DNA of 64,000 nt from Arthrobacter ipis (GTDB lineage Bacteria > Actinomycetota > Actinomycetes > Actinomycetales > Micrococcaceae). This document shows, one piece after another, positions 31,420-42,168 of this stretch. Below the pieces are notes generated by a model. It did no database searches. It saw nothing but the letters and a program-made list of their open reading frames with translations, and was not told where the DNA came from. Within the stretch, counting starts at the first letter, position 1. Every line of letters begins with the position of its first letter. The translations under genes were made by a program, and so were the position numbers. The stretch is taken from assembly GCF_014694315.1 (NCBI RefSeq), contig NZ_JAAOXD010000007.1:657141-721140 (forward strand). Direction: 5' to 3'.

Positions 31420-32613
31420 CTAAACCACCACTCGCCGGTGACTTTTCCGCTGGCTTTTCGCGTGGCCTCCGGGGCCGAACCGCTCTACAAGCTGGTTGAG
31501 CCCTTTGACGGCAGAATCCTTTTTGGCTTCCTGAAGTACCGGCACGCCGCGGTTGGTGGAGAATGCAACGGCACGGGAGCGAGGGACGCTTACGTCGACA
31601 GGAGCCCCGATGGTCGATTCAATATCCTGAACGGAGAGCCCGCATTTGGCGTCCGCCATGTTCAGAACCACGTGCCTTCCCTCGGGAAGAATGTCCAGTT
31701 GACGGAGGATGTCCAGGCCGGAGCGTAGGCCGCGGACGCTGGGAATGTCCATGGCGGTGACCCAAACCACGTCAGTGCAAGCATCCATTGCGGCAAGTCC
31801 TATCTCCGGTAGGCCTGGGGCGGTGTCAACAACTACGTATTGGAATTCTTCCGCCAACTGCTCCAACAGGCGGGTAACCTGCTCGGGCGCGATGTGGTCG
31901 GCTTCAACAGGATTGTTTGGTGCGCACAGGGCATAGATACTCGACGGGTGAACAGTGAGGAACGCCTTGAGCACCAGGCTGTCCTGGCTGGCGGCGGGGG
32001 AGACTGCGTCCGTGACGGTATGCTCCGGGTTGAGGTACAGGCCGGACGCGACGTCGCCGAACTGCAGGTCAAGGTCCACCACCACCACGCTCATCGGCGC
32101 GACCTTGCCCAGGCCTATAGCGAGGTTGGTTGCGATGGTGGTCTTACCCACTCCGCCCTTGGGGGAGAAGACGCCGATTACCCGTCCCTTGCTGCTTTCA
32201 GCCTGGCGGGGCTGATCTAACCGGTGACGGCTGGCGAAGGACTGGCAGGCGCGCTCAAGCAGCACCCGCAGCTGGGCGGGGTCGGCCGACGGGCTGAGGA
32301 TGTCGCGGACGCCGGCACGCATGGCCTGCAGGATGAGATCCGGGTCGGGCTCGGAGACGAGAAGGACCGTAAGGTCCGGCACTTGGACGTCGAGCACCGT
32401 GGCTAAACGCAGGGCCTCGTCGATAGCGACTTCCGGTCCAAGGATTAGGACCTCCGGCTGTTCCTGGTTGAGCTGCGCGAACAAATCGTAGGGCCCCGCT
32501 GGCAGGATGTTCGTGAGGAACGTCTGCACGCCGCCCTGTAGCCCGCCCGCAACCGCCTGCCGCAAACGGTTGTCAAAATCCGTGCTAGGAGTGATGAGGA
32601 CGAAGCGGCTCAC
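31420..32613 (-). CDS. cpaE: Tad pilus localisation ATPase CpaE/TadZ (cluster 1)
   Basis: 397 residues. The first 130 residues form a receiver-like domain without a normal phospho-site (LILGPEVAIDEALRLATVL), then a ParA/MinD-type ATPase: deviant Walker A SPKGGVGKTTIATNLAIGLG, DLDLQFGDVASGL and VVDTAPGLPEIG. TadZ proteins recruit the Tad machinery to a place in the cell. The GTG start overlaps the cpaB stop by 4 bases and the stop abuts cpaF. Confidence 0.92.
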   Translation of the reverse strand: MSRFVLITPSTDFDNRLRQAVAGGLQGGVQTFLTNILPAGPYDLFAQLNQEQPEVLILGPEVAIDEALRLATVLDVQVPDLTVLLVSEPDPDLILQAMRAGVRDILSPSADPAQLRVLLERACQSFASRHRLDQPRQAESSKGRVIGVFSPKGGVGKTTIATNLAIGLGKVAPMSVVVVDLDLQFGDVASGLYLNPEHTVTDAVSPAASQDSLVLKAFLTVHPSSIYALCAPNNPVEADHIAPEQVTRLLEQLAEEFQYVVVDTAPGLPEIGLAAMDACTDVVWVTAMDIPSVRGLRSGLDILRQLDILPEGRHVVLNMADAKCGLSVQDIESTIGAPVDVSVPRSRAVAFSTNRGVPVLQEAKKDSAVKGLNQLVERFGPGGHAKSQRKSHRRVVV

Positions 32614-33386
32614 TTGTACACCTCACTCCGCTGAATGATCCGGGGCCCGCTGTCCTTGGAGTTGGTGGGCTCCTTGCTCAGCCACATCTTGGCATATTCG
32701 GCAGCGAAGACTATTTTTGCCGCGTCCACATCACTGACAGCAACAGTCAGCATAAGGGAGCCACTGGGGAGGGTGGTGTCCTGCGGATCGGCAGCGTTTA
32801 GATCGGCGCTAGCGGTGGGTGCGGGCTGAGCAGTGGCTGCCGGTTCGGGTGCGCGTTGGACAGCTGTCACAAGGGCCTTGCGGACCGTCAGTTTGGTCGT
32901 CTCGGGGTCCAGTTTGTCATCCAACCCGCCCTTTTCCAGGTTGACGAACACGCCCACATGGTCACCAGGAGCCAACCGGCCGCCGACCACCCGGTCTGGC
33001 TCGAGCTTGAAGGAAACCTCCTGTAAACCAGTCGGGATATTCACTGATCCAGCAACTTTGAGATCCTCCGGGGCGACCAGACGCTCGGAAACCAGCTGCT
33101 CGCCGGGAACCAAATCCACCGCAGCGACCTTGCCTTCGGAAGAATCTAGCGACTTCAGCGACGACCCCATCACAGCCGATGCCGGAACATGTTTGGTAGC
33201 GAGTGAGGCAGCCATGGATTCAACAGGCGTGCCGGCAGGAATCGCCGTCTTGACCACCAGGACATCCACGGGTTCAAGGTCCGCAACGGCTCGCTGGTCC
33301 GCACCTTGGGCATACGAAATTACCAGCATGGCGCCCACGAGGGCCAGGACTACTGCTGCGGCTCCTGCCAACAACCGAGACTTCAC
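32610..33386 (-). CDS. cpaB: Flp pilus assembly protein CpaB/RcpC (cluster 1)
   Basis: 258 residues; one N-terminal membrane helix (LLAGAAAVVLALVGAMLVISY), then a SAF domain (VDVLVVKTAIPAGTPVESMA, LVPGEQLVSERLVAPED) and the RcpC-type GDHVGVFVNLEKGG region. Located outside the membrane, it is thought to bind cell-wall glycan or stabilise the pilus base. GTG start. It overlaps cpaE by 4 bases (GTGA). Confidence 0.9.
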   Translation of the reverse strand: MKSRLLAGAAAVVLALVGAMLVISYAQGADQRAVADLEPVDVLVVKTAIPAGTPVESMAASLATKHVPASAVMGSSLKSLDSSEGKVAAVDLVPGEQLVSERLVAPEDLKVAGSVNIPTGLQEVSFKLEPDRVVGGRLAPGDHVGVFVNLEKGGLDDKLDPETTKLTVRKALVTAVQRAPEPAATAQPAPTASADLNAADPQDTTLPSGSLMLTVAVSDVDAAKIVFAAEYAKMWLSKEPTNSKDSGPRIIQRSEVYK

Positions 33387-33427
33387 GAACTGCTCCTGAG
33401 GGGTTTTGAATCACCAAATTGCAATGC

Positions 33428-34453
33428 TTAGCTGGTTAGTTCGACGACAGCGGCGCCGTAGGGGCTGACGGGGCCAAGCTTGTAGCCGTCCGCCAAGGAG
33501 ACGTAACTGACGAAATTGCCGATGATGCCGCGGCAGTCACCTTTACACTGCAGGTTCTTGTCGGATGATGAGGCGTTGTTGTAGACCAACGGGAGCTTAT
33601 CGGCACCGCTGAAGGCCCATCCCTGGACGCTGAAAGAGGCGAAGGCCACCAAGTCGTAGGAGGCCCCGGAGCCGGTGCCGTAGACGTCCTCATAAACCGG
33701 GAGCAAGACGGTGACAGATTTGCCTGCGCCAAGTTCAGCCGCCCATTTATTCAGGATCGCACCGCAGTTCGAGGGACCATCGTTACCGGTGTCGCTACCA
33801 CTCTGGTTGACAGTCAGGTTAACAAAGCCGCCGCACTGGTCTGTGCTCTGAACGATCCAAGCAAAGCCACCGGGTACTGTCTTTCCGGCAGGGCCAAGGC
33901 TGCAATCAGTGTTCTCGTTGGAAGTGTGGATCTGCAGCAACTGGGTTGCACCGTCCACCATGCCTGAAACCTGGCAAACCGAAAATGCCAGGGGGAAGGG
34001 TGTGGTGCCCTCGACAGGACTTCCCCAGCGTACCCCGGACGTGGCCGCTACTTCGGAGCTGGGGATTCCGAGGACTGCGGCAAAGAAAAGGGAGACGCTG
34101 TTCGTGGTACTTCCAGCTTCTTTTGCCCCGGCCGTCACTTGGACAGTGCGGTTGGGTTTGTCGAGGGCTATGGACTTGATATTGCTAAGTCCATCCAGCG
34201 CATTCTTATTGGCCAGGTCTGCTGCCATTGGCGCCGTTGCGGAGCAGTTGGTATCCGCCTCGTTCTTGGCGCATTTTTGAGCCACCATCAAAGCGGTAGC
34301 ATCAGAGCCGTTCTGGAGCTGGGCGCGTTCGGAGTAAAGCTTTGCAACGTCAATAGCGATCGCAGCGAACCCGAGCATCACTACCATCAGAACTGCGACG
34401 ATGACGGCAATTGCGCCGCGCTCCTCATCAGAAGAAACCCTTAGCCGCCGCAA
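33428..34453 (-). CDS. tadG: TadG-like pilus assembly protein (cluster 1)
   Basis: 341 residues with an N-terminal membrane helix in a TadE/G-type leader (EERGAIAVIVAVLMVVMLGFAAIAIDVAKLYSERAQLQNGSDATAL split across residues 9-55) and a large external domain. The external part contains at least eight Cys, including CGGF, CGAI and a C-terminal CKGDCRGIIG, suggesting disulfides. The start is TTG at 34453, inside the end of tadE; it gives MRRLRVSSDEERGA, matching MRRLKAKPSEAERGA of the cluster 2 copy. The frame is open further upstream but overlaps tadE. Confidence 0.85.
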   Translation of the reverse strand: MRRLRVSSDEERGAIAVIVAVLMVVMLGFAAIAIDVAKLYSERAQLQNGSDATALMVAQKCAKNEADTNCSATAPMAADLANKNALDGLSNIKSIALDKPNRTVQVTAGAKEAGSTTNSVSLFFAAVLGIPSSEVAATSGVRWGSPVEGTTPFPLAFSVCQVSGMVDGATQLLQIHTSNENTDCSLGPAGKTVPGGFAWIVQSTDQCGGFVNLTVNQSGSDTGNDGPSNCGAILNKWAAELGAGKSVTVLLPVYEDVYGTGSGASYDLVAFASFSVQGWAFSGADKLPLVYNNASSSDKNLQCKGDCRGIIGNFVSYVSLADGYKLGPVSPYGAAVVELTS

Positions 34454-34815
34454 AGCATGGTGCCTTTCCCTGTCATCGCAAACGGGCCGGCGATCCCCGT
34501 CAGCGTGCTGAGGTTGTAGCTCACGATGACTGTCATCTGTGACCCGACCGTACAATCGGCGGCGCTGAATGCGATGTTGCCGTCGGCCAAGGTCGGGTTC
34601 AGTTGCGTTGCAGCGTTTTTCGCCGCGGTACGTGCGGTGGTCAGGCTATTGTTTATGGCCATCGACCGCACGCTTTCACGGGCGGCGTTGGTCAATGTGG
34701 TTTGCACGTTGTAGGCCCGTCCGAATTCCATGATTCCGAGCAAGATCATGACCAGGACAGGGGCCAGAAGGGCCAGTTCAACGGCCACTGCTCCACGTTC
34801 GGAGGCCTTGTCCAT
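34441..34815 (-). CDS. tadE: TadE-like minor pilin (cluster 1)
   Basis: 124 residues. The TadE motif ERGAVAVELALLAPVLVMILLGIMEFGRAYN lies at residues 5-36, a prepilin-type helix with Glu soon after the start of the hydrophobic segment. The C-terminus holds two Cys (AADCTVG, MLCGG). It should be a pseudopilin processed by the prepilin peptidase. It lies 75 bp after flp and overlaps tadG by 13 bases. Confidence 0.88.
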   Translation of the reverse strand: MDKASERGAVAVELALLAPVLVMILLGIMEFGRAYNVQTTLTNAARESVRSMAINNSLTTARTAAKNAATQLNPTLADGNIAFSAADCTVGSQMTVIVSYNLSTLTGIAGPFAMTGKGTMLCGG

Positions 34816-34890
34816 CGAGGTGCCTTCCTAACGTCGGTAGTGGGTGGCGAAAGCCAAGGACCTGTACCACCCACTGCCAGCGAACGATGC

Positions 34891-35121
34891 TTAGCTGCAG
34901 GTACCCGTTGTAGCAGGAGCGACAGGCGCCACGTAGGTGGTTTTGCCCTGCACCTTGCAAGAAACTTCATTAAAGGTCTTGGAAAGACCACCACTGAGGA
35001 AGGTCACGGCGACGATGATGACGACGGCGATGAGGGCGACCATGATGCCGTATTCGACAGCGGTCGCGCCTTTTTCGTCGCGACGGACCTTGGCAGCAGC
35101 GTTAGAGAAGAAAGCCAGCAT
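34891..35121 (-). CDS. flp: Flp-type major pilin (cluster 1)
   Basis: 76 residues. Processing site G18/A19 in EKGATAVEYGIMVALIAVVII, with the conserved Glu at mature position 5 and the Flp-motif Tyr after it. Unusually, the C-terminal tail carries two Cys (C55, C75), which could form a disulfide; the cluster 2 pilin has none. The ATG at 35121 has a good RBS (caggagtaaaa); longer upstream frame is leader. First gene of tad operon 1, behind its own promoter. Confidence 0.9.
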   Translation of the reverse strand: MLAFFSNAAAKVRRDEKGATAVEYGIMVALIAVVIIVAVTFLSGGLSKTFNEVSCKVQGKTTYVAPVAPATTGTCS

Positions 35122-35197
35122 TTTTACTCCTGAGCGAGTGTTGGGAAGCTGGTCCATCACCAGCTCTGCAAAAAAGTTAGCAAGCCAATTCGCCCAA

Positions 35198-35226
35198 AAT
35201 ATGGAACTTGCAGCTTCCTGTGACAA
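35198..35226 (-). promoter_or_regulatory. Candidate promoter of tad operon 1
   Basis: Reading on the minus strand, TTGTCA (35226-35221), a 17-bp spacer, then CATATT (35203-35198). Transcription would start near 35191, leaving a leader of about 70 nt before flp. Confidence 0.5.
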
Positions 35227-35318
35227 GCCTTGCCGAACGTTGTTGTTACTGCGTTTGCTGTACAGATCCTGCGGTATTCATGCGGATATGGTGTGCCTCC
35301 TTGGAGGCGTAATCGCGC

Positions 35319-35354
35319 AAAAGGACCCTCCGGTTCCACGAACCGAAGGGCCCC
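35319..35354 (-). terminator. Terminator of tad operon 2
   Basis: On the minus strand an 11- to 14-bp stem (arms 35326-35336 and 35340-35350, one mismatch, extendable outward) with a 3-nt loop is followed by TTTT. It lies 14 bp after the tadC stop of cluster 2 and upstream of the flp promoter of cluster 1, so the two operons are separate units. A further palindrome, gcctccttggaggc, lies at 35295-35308. Confidence 0.75.
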
Positions 35355-35367
35355 CGAGAAGCGAAAC

Positions 35368-36246
35368 CTACCCCGCAAACATCGAAATAATGCTCATCAC
35401 GGTCGGACCAAGGACCACGATGAACAGCGTGGGCAGGATGAAGAAGATCAGCGGGAACAGCATCTTCACCGGCATCTTCATGGCGTGTTCCTCGGCGCGC
35501 TGTTTCCGTTTGATCCGCATGTCCTCGGCCTGGGTCTTGAGGACGCCGGCGATGGCAACGCCGTACGCGTCCGCCTGGACCACGGCCCGGATGAAGCTGC
35601 GGACGTCCGGCACATCCACGCGCTCTGCCATCGCGAGGTAGGCGTCCTTCCGAGACCGGCCCACTTGGATGTCCTGGAGCGTGCGAATCAGCTCTTCGGC
35701 CATTGGACCGTTGCCGCTGCTGCCGGCGCGTCCCATCGCCGCTTCGAACCCGAGGCCGGCCTGGACTGAGATCAGCATGTGGTCCAGAGTGACCGGCAGG
35801 TCCAGTTGGATGGCCTCCCGCCGCTTCTGCGCCCGGTTGCGCACCAGCAGGTCGGGAGTGAAGTAGCAGAGCGCCGTCACACCCAACAGGATCAGGAACC
35901 GCTGGGCCGACGGGCTGCCGGCAAAGAACAGGTACCCGGGGACGGCGCCTCCGAAGGCAAGCAGCGGCTTGACCAGGATGAGCCGGGCCAAGGGCCAGTC
36001 CTTGGGCCGGCCAGCGCCCGCGAGTTGCCGGTCCAGCCACGCGCCATAGCCCTTCGGCATGATGCGCTGGCTGGCCAGCATCAGTTTCTCGTTGACGCTC
36101 AGCGCGGGACCCTTAGCTTTGGACACACGGCCAAGGTTTGCCTGGATATTGCGAAGCCCCGCCCGGTCACCGGTGAAGACAAACCACGTCACGACAGTCA
36201 CAGGTGCGACTACCGCCAGAATCGCCGCATAAGCCACAGGCTGCAT
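35368..36246 (-). CDS. tadC: Tad pilus platform protein TadC (cluster 2)
   Basis: 292 residues from the ATG at 36246 (MQPVAYAAILAVVAPVTVVTWF), which follows an RBS (gaaggtgg); an earlier in-frame ATG at 36282 overlaps tadB less plausibly. The F-domain is LDHMLISVQAGLGFEAAMGRA...EELIRTLQDIQVGRSRKDAYLAMAER in part, closely matching the cluster 1 copy. Same role in the inner-membrane platform. Last gene of tad operon 2. Confidence 0.92.
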   Translation of the reverse strand: MQPVAYAAILAVVAPVTVVTWFVFTGDRAGLRNIQANLGRVSKAKGPALSVNEKLMLASQRIMPKGYGAWLDRQLAGAGRPKDWPLARLILVKPLLAFGGAVPGYLFFAGSPSAQRFLILLGVTALCYFTPDLLVRNRAQKRREAIQLDLPVTLDHMLISVQAGLGFEAAMGRAGSSGNGPMAEELIRTLQDIQVGRSRKDAYLAMAERVDVPDVRSFIRAVVQADAYGVAIAGVLKTQAEDMRIKRKQRAEEHAMKMPVKMLFPLIFFILPTLFIVVLGPTVMSIISMFAG

Positions 36247-36262
36247 ATTGACCACCTTCTTT

Positions 36263-37209
36263 CTAAAACTTGGGTTTGACAATCCGGCTGAGCCAGAAGC
36301 CGCCGGCGGTGAGCAGCACGACTGCCGCGGCGATCATGAGGTAACCGGGCAGGGTGCTGGTGAAGGTGCGGGAGTACATCTCGTTGAACAGCGTCAGTCC
36401 GATGAACATCACAACTGGCAGGGCCATGAGGACGATCGCCGACATCCGGCCCTCAGCACTCAGCGCCCGGATCTGGCCGCGCACCTGGTTGCGGTCGCGG
36501 ACGGTATCGCCCAAGTGGTCCAGCACCTCCGCCAGATCCCCGCCCACCTCCCGGTGGATCTCTATGGCCTGCGAGATGGAGTGAAAATCCTCGCTCTGCG
36601 TCCGCGTGGCCACGTCCGCCAGCGATTCGCCGAGGTCGCGCCCGATCCTGGTCTCATTGACGATCCGGCCCAGTTCCTCCGACATCGGCGGCTGACCCTC
36701 CTGCCCGGCCGCGTCCACAGCCCGAAGCAGGCTGTGCCCGGCCCTCAGGCCGCCGGAAAACATCTGCAGCGTGTCCGGTACCTGCTGGTCGAACTGCCGA
36801 CGGCGGCGCCCCGCCAGGGCGTTTAGCAGCAGGTGCAGTCCCAGCGGGGATAGCAGAGCCAGGAGGACAGCGGCGAAAAGGCCGCCGAGGAAGAAACCGA
36901 CGACGGCGGCCGTCAGGGTTATGACCCCCGCCATGATCAGGTAGTCGCCCGGTTCCTTCTTGAGGCCGCACTCATCCAGCCGCTCCTGGCTGAGCAGGCC
37001 AGGTCCCCGCTTCCTGAGGCCCTTGTTCAGCACCCCCACGGCCTGGTCGGTGAGCCTGGTCAGCGATGAGGTCTGGGCTGGGACGTCGGGCCGGCGGCGG
37101 GACAGCGGAATGCCCGAATGTGGCCTGAGGGCCACGCCGAAGACCAGGAAGAGCGCGAGGTATAGCAGTACCAGCGCCACCACGAAAACGCCGGAGTCGC
37201 CTGCCACCG

Positions 37210-37213
<4 letters not shown>
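36263..37213 (-). CDS. tadB: Tad pilus platform protein TadB (cluster 2)
   Basis: 316 residues, five probable membrane helices. F-domain signature DTLQMFSGGLRAGHSLLRAVDAA and IEIHREVGGDLAEVLDHLGDTVRDRNQVRGQIRALSAEGRMSA. Its start overlaps the cpaF stop by 4 bases and it ends 16 bp before tadC. Paralogue of 28898-29830, with the same order of motifs but clear divergence in the N-terminal third. Confidence 0.92.
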
Positions 37214-38696
<1,483 letters not shown>

Positions 38697-38700
<4 letters not shown>

Positions 38701-39902
38701 TGGACTACCGCCCTTCTGTGCAGCTTCTTGTGAGGTCTTTCTTCCCAGTTCGGTTTGAACCGCTCCACCAACTGGCGGAGCCCCTTGCCGGCCGTGTCCC
38801 GGCTGCCGTCCTGCAGGATCGGTACTCCCGTGTTCGTGGAGAAGGGCAGGGTCCTGGAACGGGGGAGGGCAACATCCACGGGGGCACCGATGGTTGCCTC
38901 GATGTCTTGCAGCGTCAGGCCAGCCCGCCGGTCCGTCATGTTCAGCACAACGTGCCGTTTCTCCGGGACGAGGCCGAGCTCGGACAGGATCTGGAATCCT
39001 GTCCGGAGGCCGCGAATGCTGGGAATGTCCATTCCGCAGATCCAGACGGCGTCCGTGGCTTGCTCCAGCGTTGCCAGGACGTGCTCGCCCAGCCCCGGTG
39101 CCGTGTCCACCACGATGTAGTGGAATTCCTCGCGCAGCTGGTTGAGGAGACGTGTGACCTGTTCACCGGAAATCCTGTCCATCTCGATCGGATTCCTGGG
39201 GGCACACAGGGCATAGATTCCGGCGGGGTGGACGGTCAGGTAGGTCTTGAGGACCATGGAATCCTGGCCCGCCGCGCCCACCACGGCGTCGGTGATGGTG
39301 TGTTTAGGGTCCAGCATCAACCCGCTGGCAACATCGCCGAACTGGAGGTCCAGATCCACGATCACTACGCTCATCGGGGCGGACTTGCCCAGGCCGACGG
39401 CGAGATTGGTTGCCACAGTGGTCTTGCCCACCCCGCCTTTGGGGGACATGACAGCGATGACCCGCCCGCCCGCGCCCTGGTCGGCGTGCTCTGACGCCCC
39501 AGGGGCCAAACCACGACGGCGGCCTGCCGCCGCGAGGCTCGCACGCTCCAGCAGGACACGGATGGCGTCAGGGGCCGCGGCAGGATCGAGCAGGTCGCGT
39601 ACGCCTGAGCGCATGGCCTGGAGAACAACTTCCGTGGTCTCCTCAACCACCAGCACTACGCTGATCTCCGGGTACTGAAGGTCCATGACCGATGCCAGTT
39701 TCAGGGAGCCGTCAACCGGCAGGCCGGGTCCGAGGATCAGCACCTCAGGAGGTTCGCCGACAAGCTGCCGCAGGAAGTCCTGCGGGCTTTCGGGCAGGTA
39801 GTCCGCCTGGAACACTCGCAGCGAGCCGTGCATGCCAGACACGGCCAGCTGGATGCGGCGCTCGAAGTCGGCGTTTGGGGTGATGAGGACAAAGCGGCTC
39901 AT
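38697..39902 (-). CDS. cpaE: Tad pilus localisation ATPase CpaE/TadZ (cluster 2)
   Basis: 401 residues, with an N-terminal receiver-like domain (EVLILGPGLPVDGSLKLASVM) and a ParA-type ATPase domain (MSPKGGVGKTTVATNLAVGLG, DLDLQFGDVASGLMLDPKHT, VVDTAPGLGEHVL). MSRFVLITPNADFERR matches the first residues of the cluster 1 copy. It overlaps cpaB and cpaF by 4 bases each, so the operon is tightly coupled. Confidence 0.92.
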
Positions 39903-40666
39903 CGGAACAACCTTCCGGTGTTCACTACGCCTGAAGTACCCTCCACAGCGTTCGCTGGTTCCTTTGAGAGATACACGCTTCCAAACTCGGTGGTGAAGAC
40001 AATCCGCTCGGCGTCGGCGGAGTTGCGGGCCAAGGTGATGAGATAGGTGCCATTCGACGACGCGGACTTCTTTGAGTTGAGGGCGCCCTTCGTTGAATCC
40101 TGCTCGGCCGTGGTCTCCTGGGACGTGGCTGTGCTGCCGTTGCTGAACTGCGCCGCCGTGACCAAAACCTTATGAAATGTCAGTTGCGTTCCGCCGGACT
40201 TCGCCGCAGAGTCGTCGACGGAAAGGAAGACGCCCACGGTGTCCCCGGCCGTCAGGGTGCCGCCCACTACCCGTTCGATCGGCAGCTTGAGGGTGATCTC
40301 CTGCATGCCCGCAGGAACTTGGACGCGGGCTGGCCCGAGGATGGAATCGGCGCCCACCATCCGCGTGGTGAGGAGCTGCTCGCCCGGCATCAGGTCCACG
40401 GCGGCTACCTTTTGGCCTACCTGGTTTAGGTCCGTCACGGCTCCCGCAGCCACAGCCAGCTTTGGTACGTCTTTCCGGACTACGGCGCCTGCCGCCTTAC
40501 TGATGCCGGTGCCGGCCGCGATGGTTTTCTCCACTACGTAGACAGATTCGGTTTCCGTGTCCGCGAGGGCGCGTTTATCCGCATTCTGCACATAATTGAC
40601 CAGCAGGACGGTTCCAATAATTGCCACCAATAAAGCGGCAATTCCTCCTACAAGGCGAGTTTTCAT
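39899..40666 (-). CDS. cpaB: Flp pilus assembly protein CpaB/RcpC (cluster 2)
   Basis: 255 residues; membrane anchor (VGGIAALLVAIIGTVLLVNYVQNAD) then SAF domain (VYVVEKTIAAGTGISKAAGAV, DLMPGEQLLTTRMVG) and GDTVGVFLSVDDSA. It is expected to be external and to help stabilise the pilus. Overlaps cpaE by 4 bases; 20 bp after tadG. Confidence 0.9.
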   Translation of the reverse strand: MKTRLVGGIAALLVAIIGTVLLVNYVQNADKRALADTETESVYVVEKTIAAGTGISKAAGAVVRKDVPKLAVAAGAVTDLNQVGQKVAAVDLMPGEQLLTTRMVGADSILGPARVQVPAGMQEITLKLPIERVVGGTLTAGDTVGVFLSVDDSAAKSGGTQLTFHKVLVTAAQFSNGSTATSQETTAEQDSTKGALNSKKSASSNGTYLITLARNSADAERIVFTTEFGSVYLSKEPANAVEGTSGVVNTGRLFR

Positions 40667-40686
40667 TTTATCCCCCTACAGAGTGA

Positions 40687-41703
40687 TTAGTTGGTGAGGC
40701 GAATAAAGACGGTTCCAAGATCGTCTCCCGAGTCTGAGTTTCCTTCGAATGCATCAATGGACTCATACTTCTTGAATTCGCCGATGATGCCTCGGCAAGG
40801 ATCCACGCAGGCGGTAGCCGGAGTGGGTGAATTGTTGTACGTCCGAGGGCTCGTGGAGCCGCCGCCAAATTTCCAGCCGACCATTTGAAATGTGGCGTAG
40901 CCCCTGATGTGGAACCAGCCCTTTCCCTTGTCCTTGCCGGCATTGTCGAACACCGGGAAAACGCCGAGTACTTCGTCGCCGGCCTGGATGGTGTTGATCC
41001 AGCCCTGGAGGACCGAATCGCAGTTTTCGGCCGGCTTGCTGGGGTAGTCCGCGCCAGGATCATAGGCGGCGTTATCTTCAACATCGGTGGTGGCCCGGCA
41101 CGGACCGCCGTTCTGGTCCAGCCAGCCGAACCCGCCGGGAATCGCATGCCCGGACGTCGACGTGCAGTCAGCCATTCCAGGCTTGTAACGGATCTGTTGA
41201 AGGATGCCCGTTTCCACTGCGTCGGTGAGGTCGTACTGGCATTCGGACAGGGCCAGCGGGAAGCCCCCTCCTGATCCAGGAACCTCAATGGATGCAGTGG
41301 CATGAGCACCCACGCTGACTGCCGGTGCGGTTAGGGCGCTGGCGAAGAGCTTTGCGAGCACGCTGCTGCTGCCGTTCTTCGTAGTGGTCTGGACCGTCAC
41401 CTGGTCCGCCACGGAAAGGTCAACTTCGGAGACGTTCGCATCTCCGTCGTTGGCGTTTCCGGAGGCCAGTGCGTCGGCAAATGCCTGGGCCTCGGCCTGA
41501 GTGCAGCCTGTCTTGTGGCAGGCTTGGGCGACCCCTAGGGCGCTGGCGTCCGCGCCGTTCTGGAGCTGGGCCCGCTCGGAATAGATCTGACCAACATCCA
41601 CGGCCAGGGCGCCGGCGCCGATGATCACGAGCATCATGACGGCCACCAGGACACCCACTGCACCCCGCTCGGCCTCCGAGGGTTTAGCCTTTAGCCTTCG
41701 CAT
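40687..41703 (-). CDS. tadG: TadG-like pilus assembly protein (cluster 2)
   Basis: 338 residues from the ATG at 41703 (MRRLKAKPSEAERGAVGV). N-terminal TadE/G-type membrane helix (VAVMMLVIIGAGALAVDVGQIYSERAQLQNGADASAL region) followed by a Cys-containing external domain ending in CVDPCRGIIGEFKKYESIDAF, parallel to CKGDCRGIIGNFVSYVS in cluster 1. It overlaps the last 13 bases of tadE, the same overlap as in cluster 1. Confidence 0.87.
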   Translation of the reverse strand: MRRLKAKPSEAERGAVGVLVAVMMLVIIGAGALAVDVGQIYSERAQLQNGADASALGVAQACHKTGCTQAEAQAFADALASGNANDGDANVSEVDLSVADQVTVQTTTKNGSSSVLAKLFASALTAPAVSVGAHATASIEVPGSGGGFPLALSECQYDLTDAVETGILQQIRYKPGMADCTSTSGHAIPGGFGWLDQNGGPCRATTDVEDNAAYDPGADYPSKPAENCDSVLQGWINTIQAGDEVLGVFPVFDNAGKDKGKGWFHIRGYATFQMVGWKFGGGSTSPRTYNNSPTPATACVDPCRGIIGEFKKYESIDAFEGNSDSGDDLGTVFIRLTN

Positions 41704-42080
41704 CGCATGGCTCCTGTCCCGGTGACCATCACGGTGCTGCCGAAGATGCCCGTCAGTGTTGGAACGGGGTAGGTGATGGTGACGGTCATGTTCTCGCCGG
41801 CCGTGCACGATCCGGGGGAGAAGGCGTACTCAAAATCGGCGCCGTTCAGGCCGGGCGCGCCGGCGGTTGCGGCAAGGGCTGCTGTGCCCTGATCGTCCTC
41901 GATGGCCATCTCCCTGGCAGCCTCCCGGGCAGCTTGAGTGACGGAAATCTGCAGGTTATAGGCATACGAGAACTCGACAATGCCGGCCACCAGCGCCAAA
42001 AGGACGGGAGCGACCAGGGCGAATTCGACAGCCGCTGCACCGCGCTCTCCTGTTGTGGAGCGTAGACTTTTGCGTTTCAC
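41691..42080 (-). CDS. tadE: TadE-like minor pilin (cluster 2)
   Basis: 129 residues from GTG 42080, chosen because it lies 6 nt behind a very strong RBS (gcggaggggt) while the upstream frame overlaps a structured intergenic region. TadE motif: GERGAAAVEFALVAPVLLALVAGIVEFSYAYN. Two Cys occur near the end (SCTAG, MRCEG), as in the cluster 1 copy. Confidence 0.87.
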   Translation of the reverse strand: MKRKSLRSTTGERGAAAVEFALVAPVLLALVAGIVEFSYAYNLQISVTQAAREAAREMAIEDDQGTAALAATAGAPGLNGADFEYAFSPGSCTAGENMTVTITYPVPTLTGIFGSTVMVTGTGAMRCEG

Positions 42081-42111
42081 TTGACCCCTCCGCGAGTAAC
42101 GCCGCCGGATT

Positions 42112-42168
42112 GGGGGTGCGTAGCGTCCATCCATGTAGACGCGACACACCCCCACTGGACGGATGGAC
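42112..42168. repeat. Interlocked inverted repeats between flp and tadE (cluster 2)
   Basis: Two complementary pairs interleave: gggggtg (42112-42118) with caccccc (about 42147-42153), and gtccatcc (42125-42132) with ggatggac (42161-42168). This A-B-A'-B' order is that of an RNA pseudoknot. It could tune the flp:tadE transcript ratio. Confidence 0.45.
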
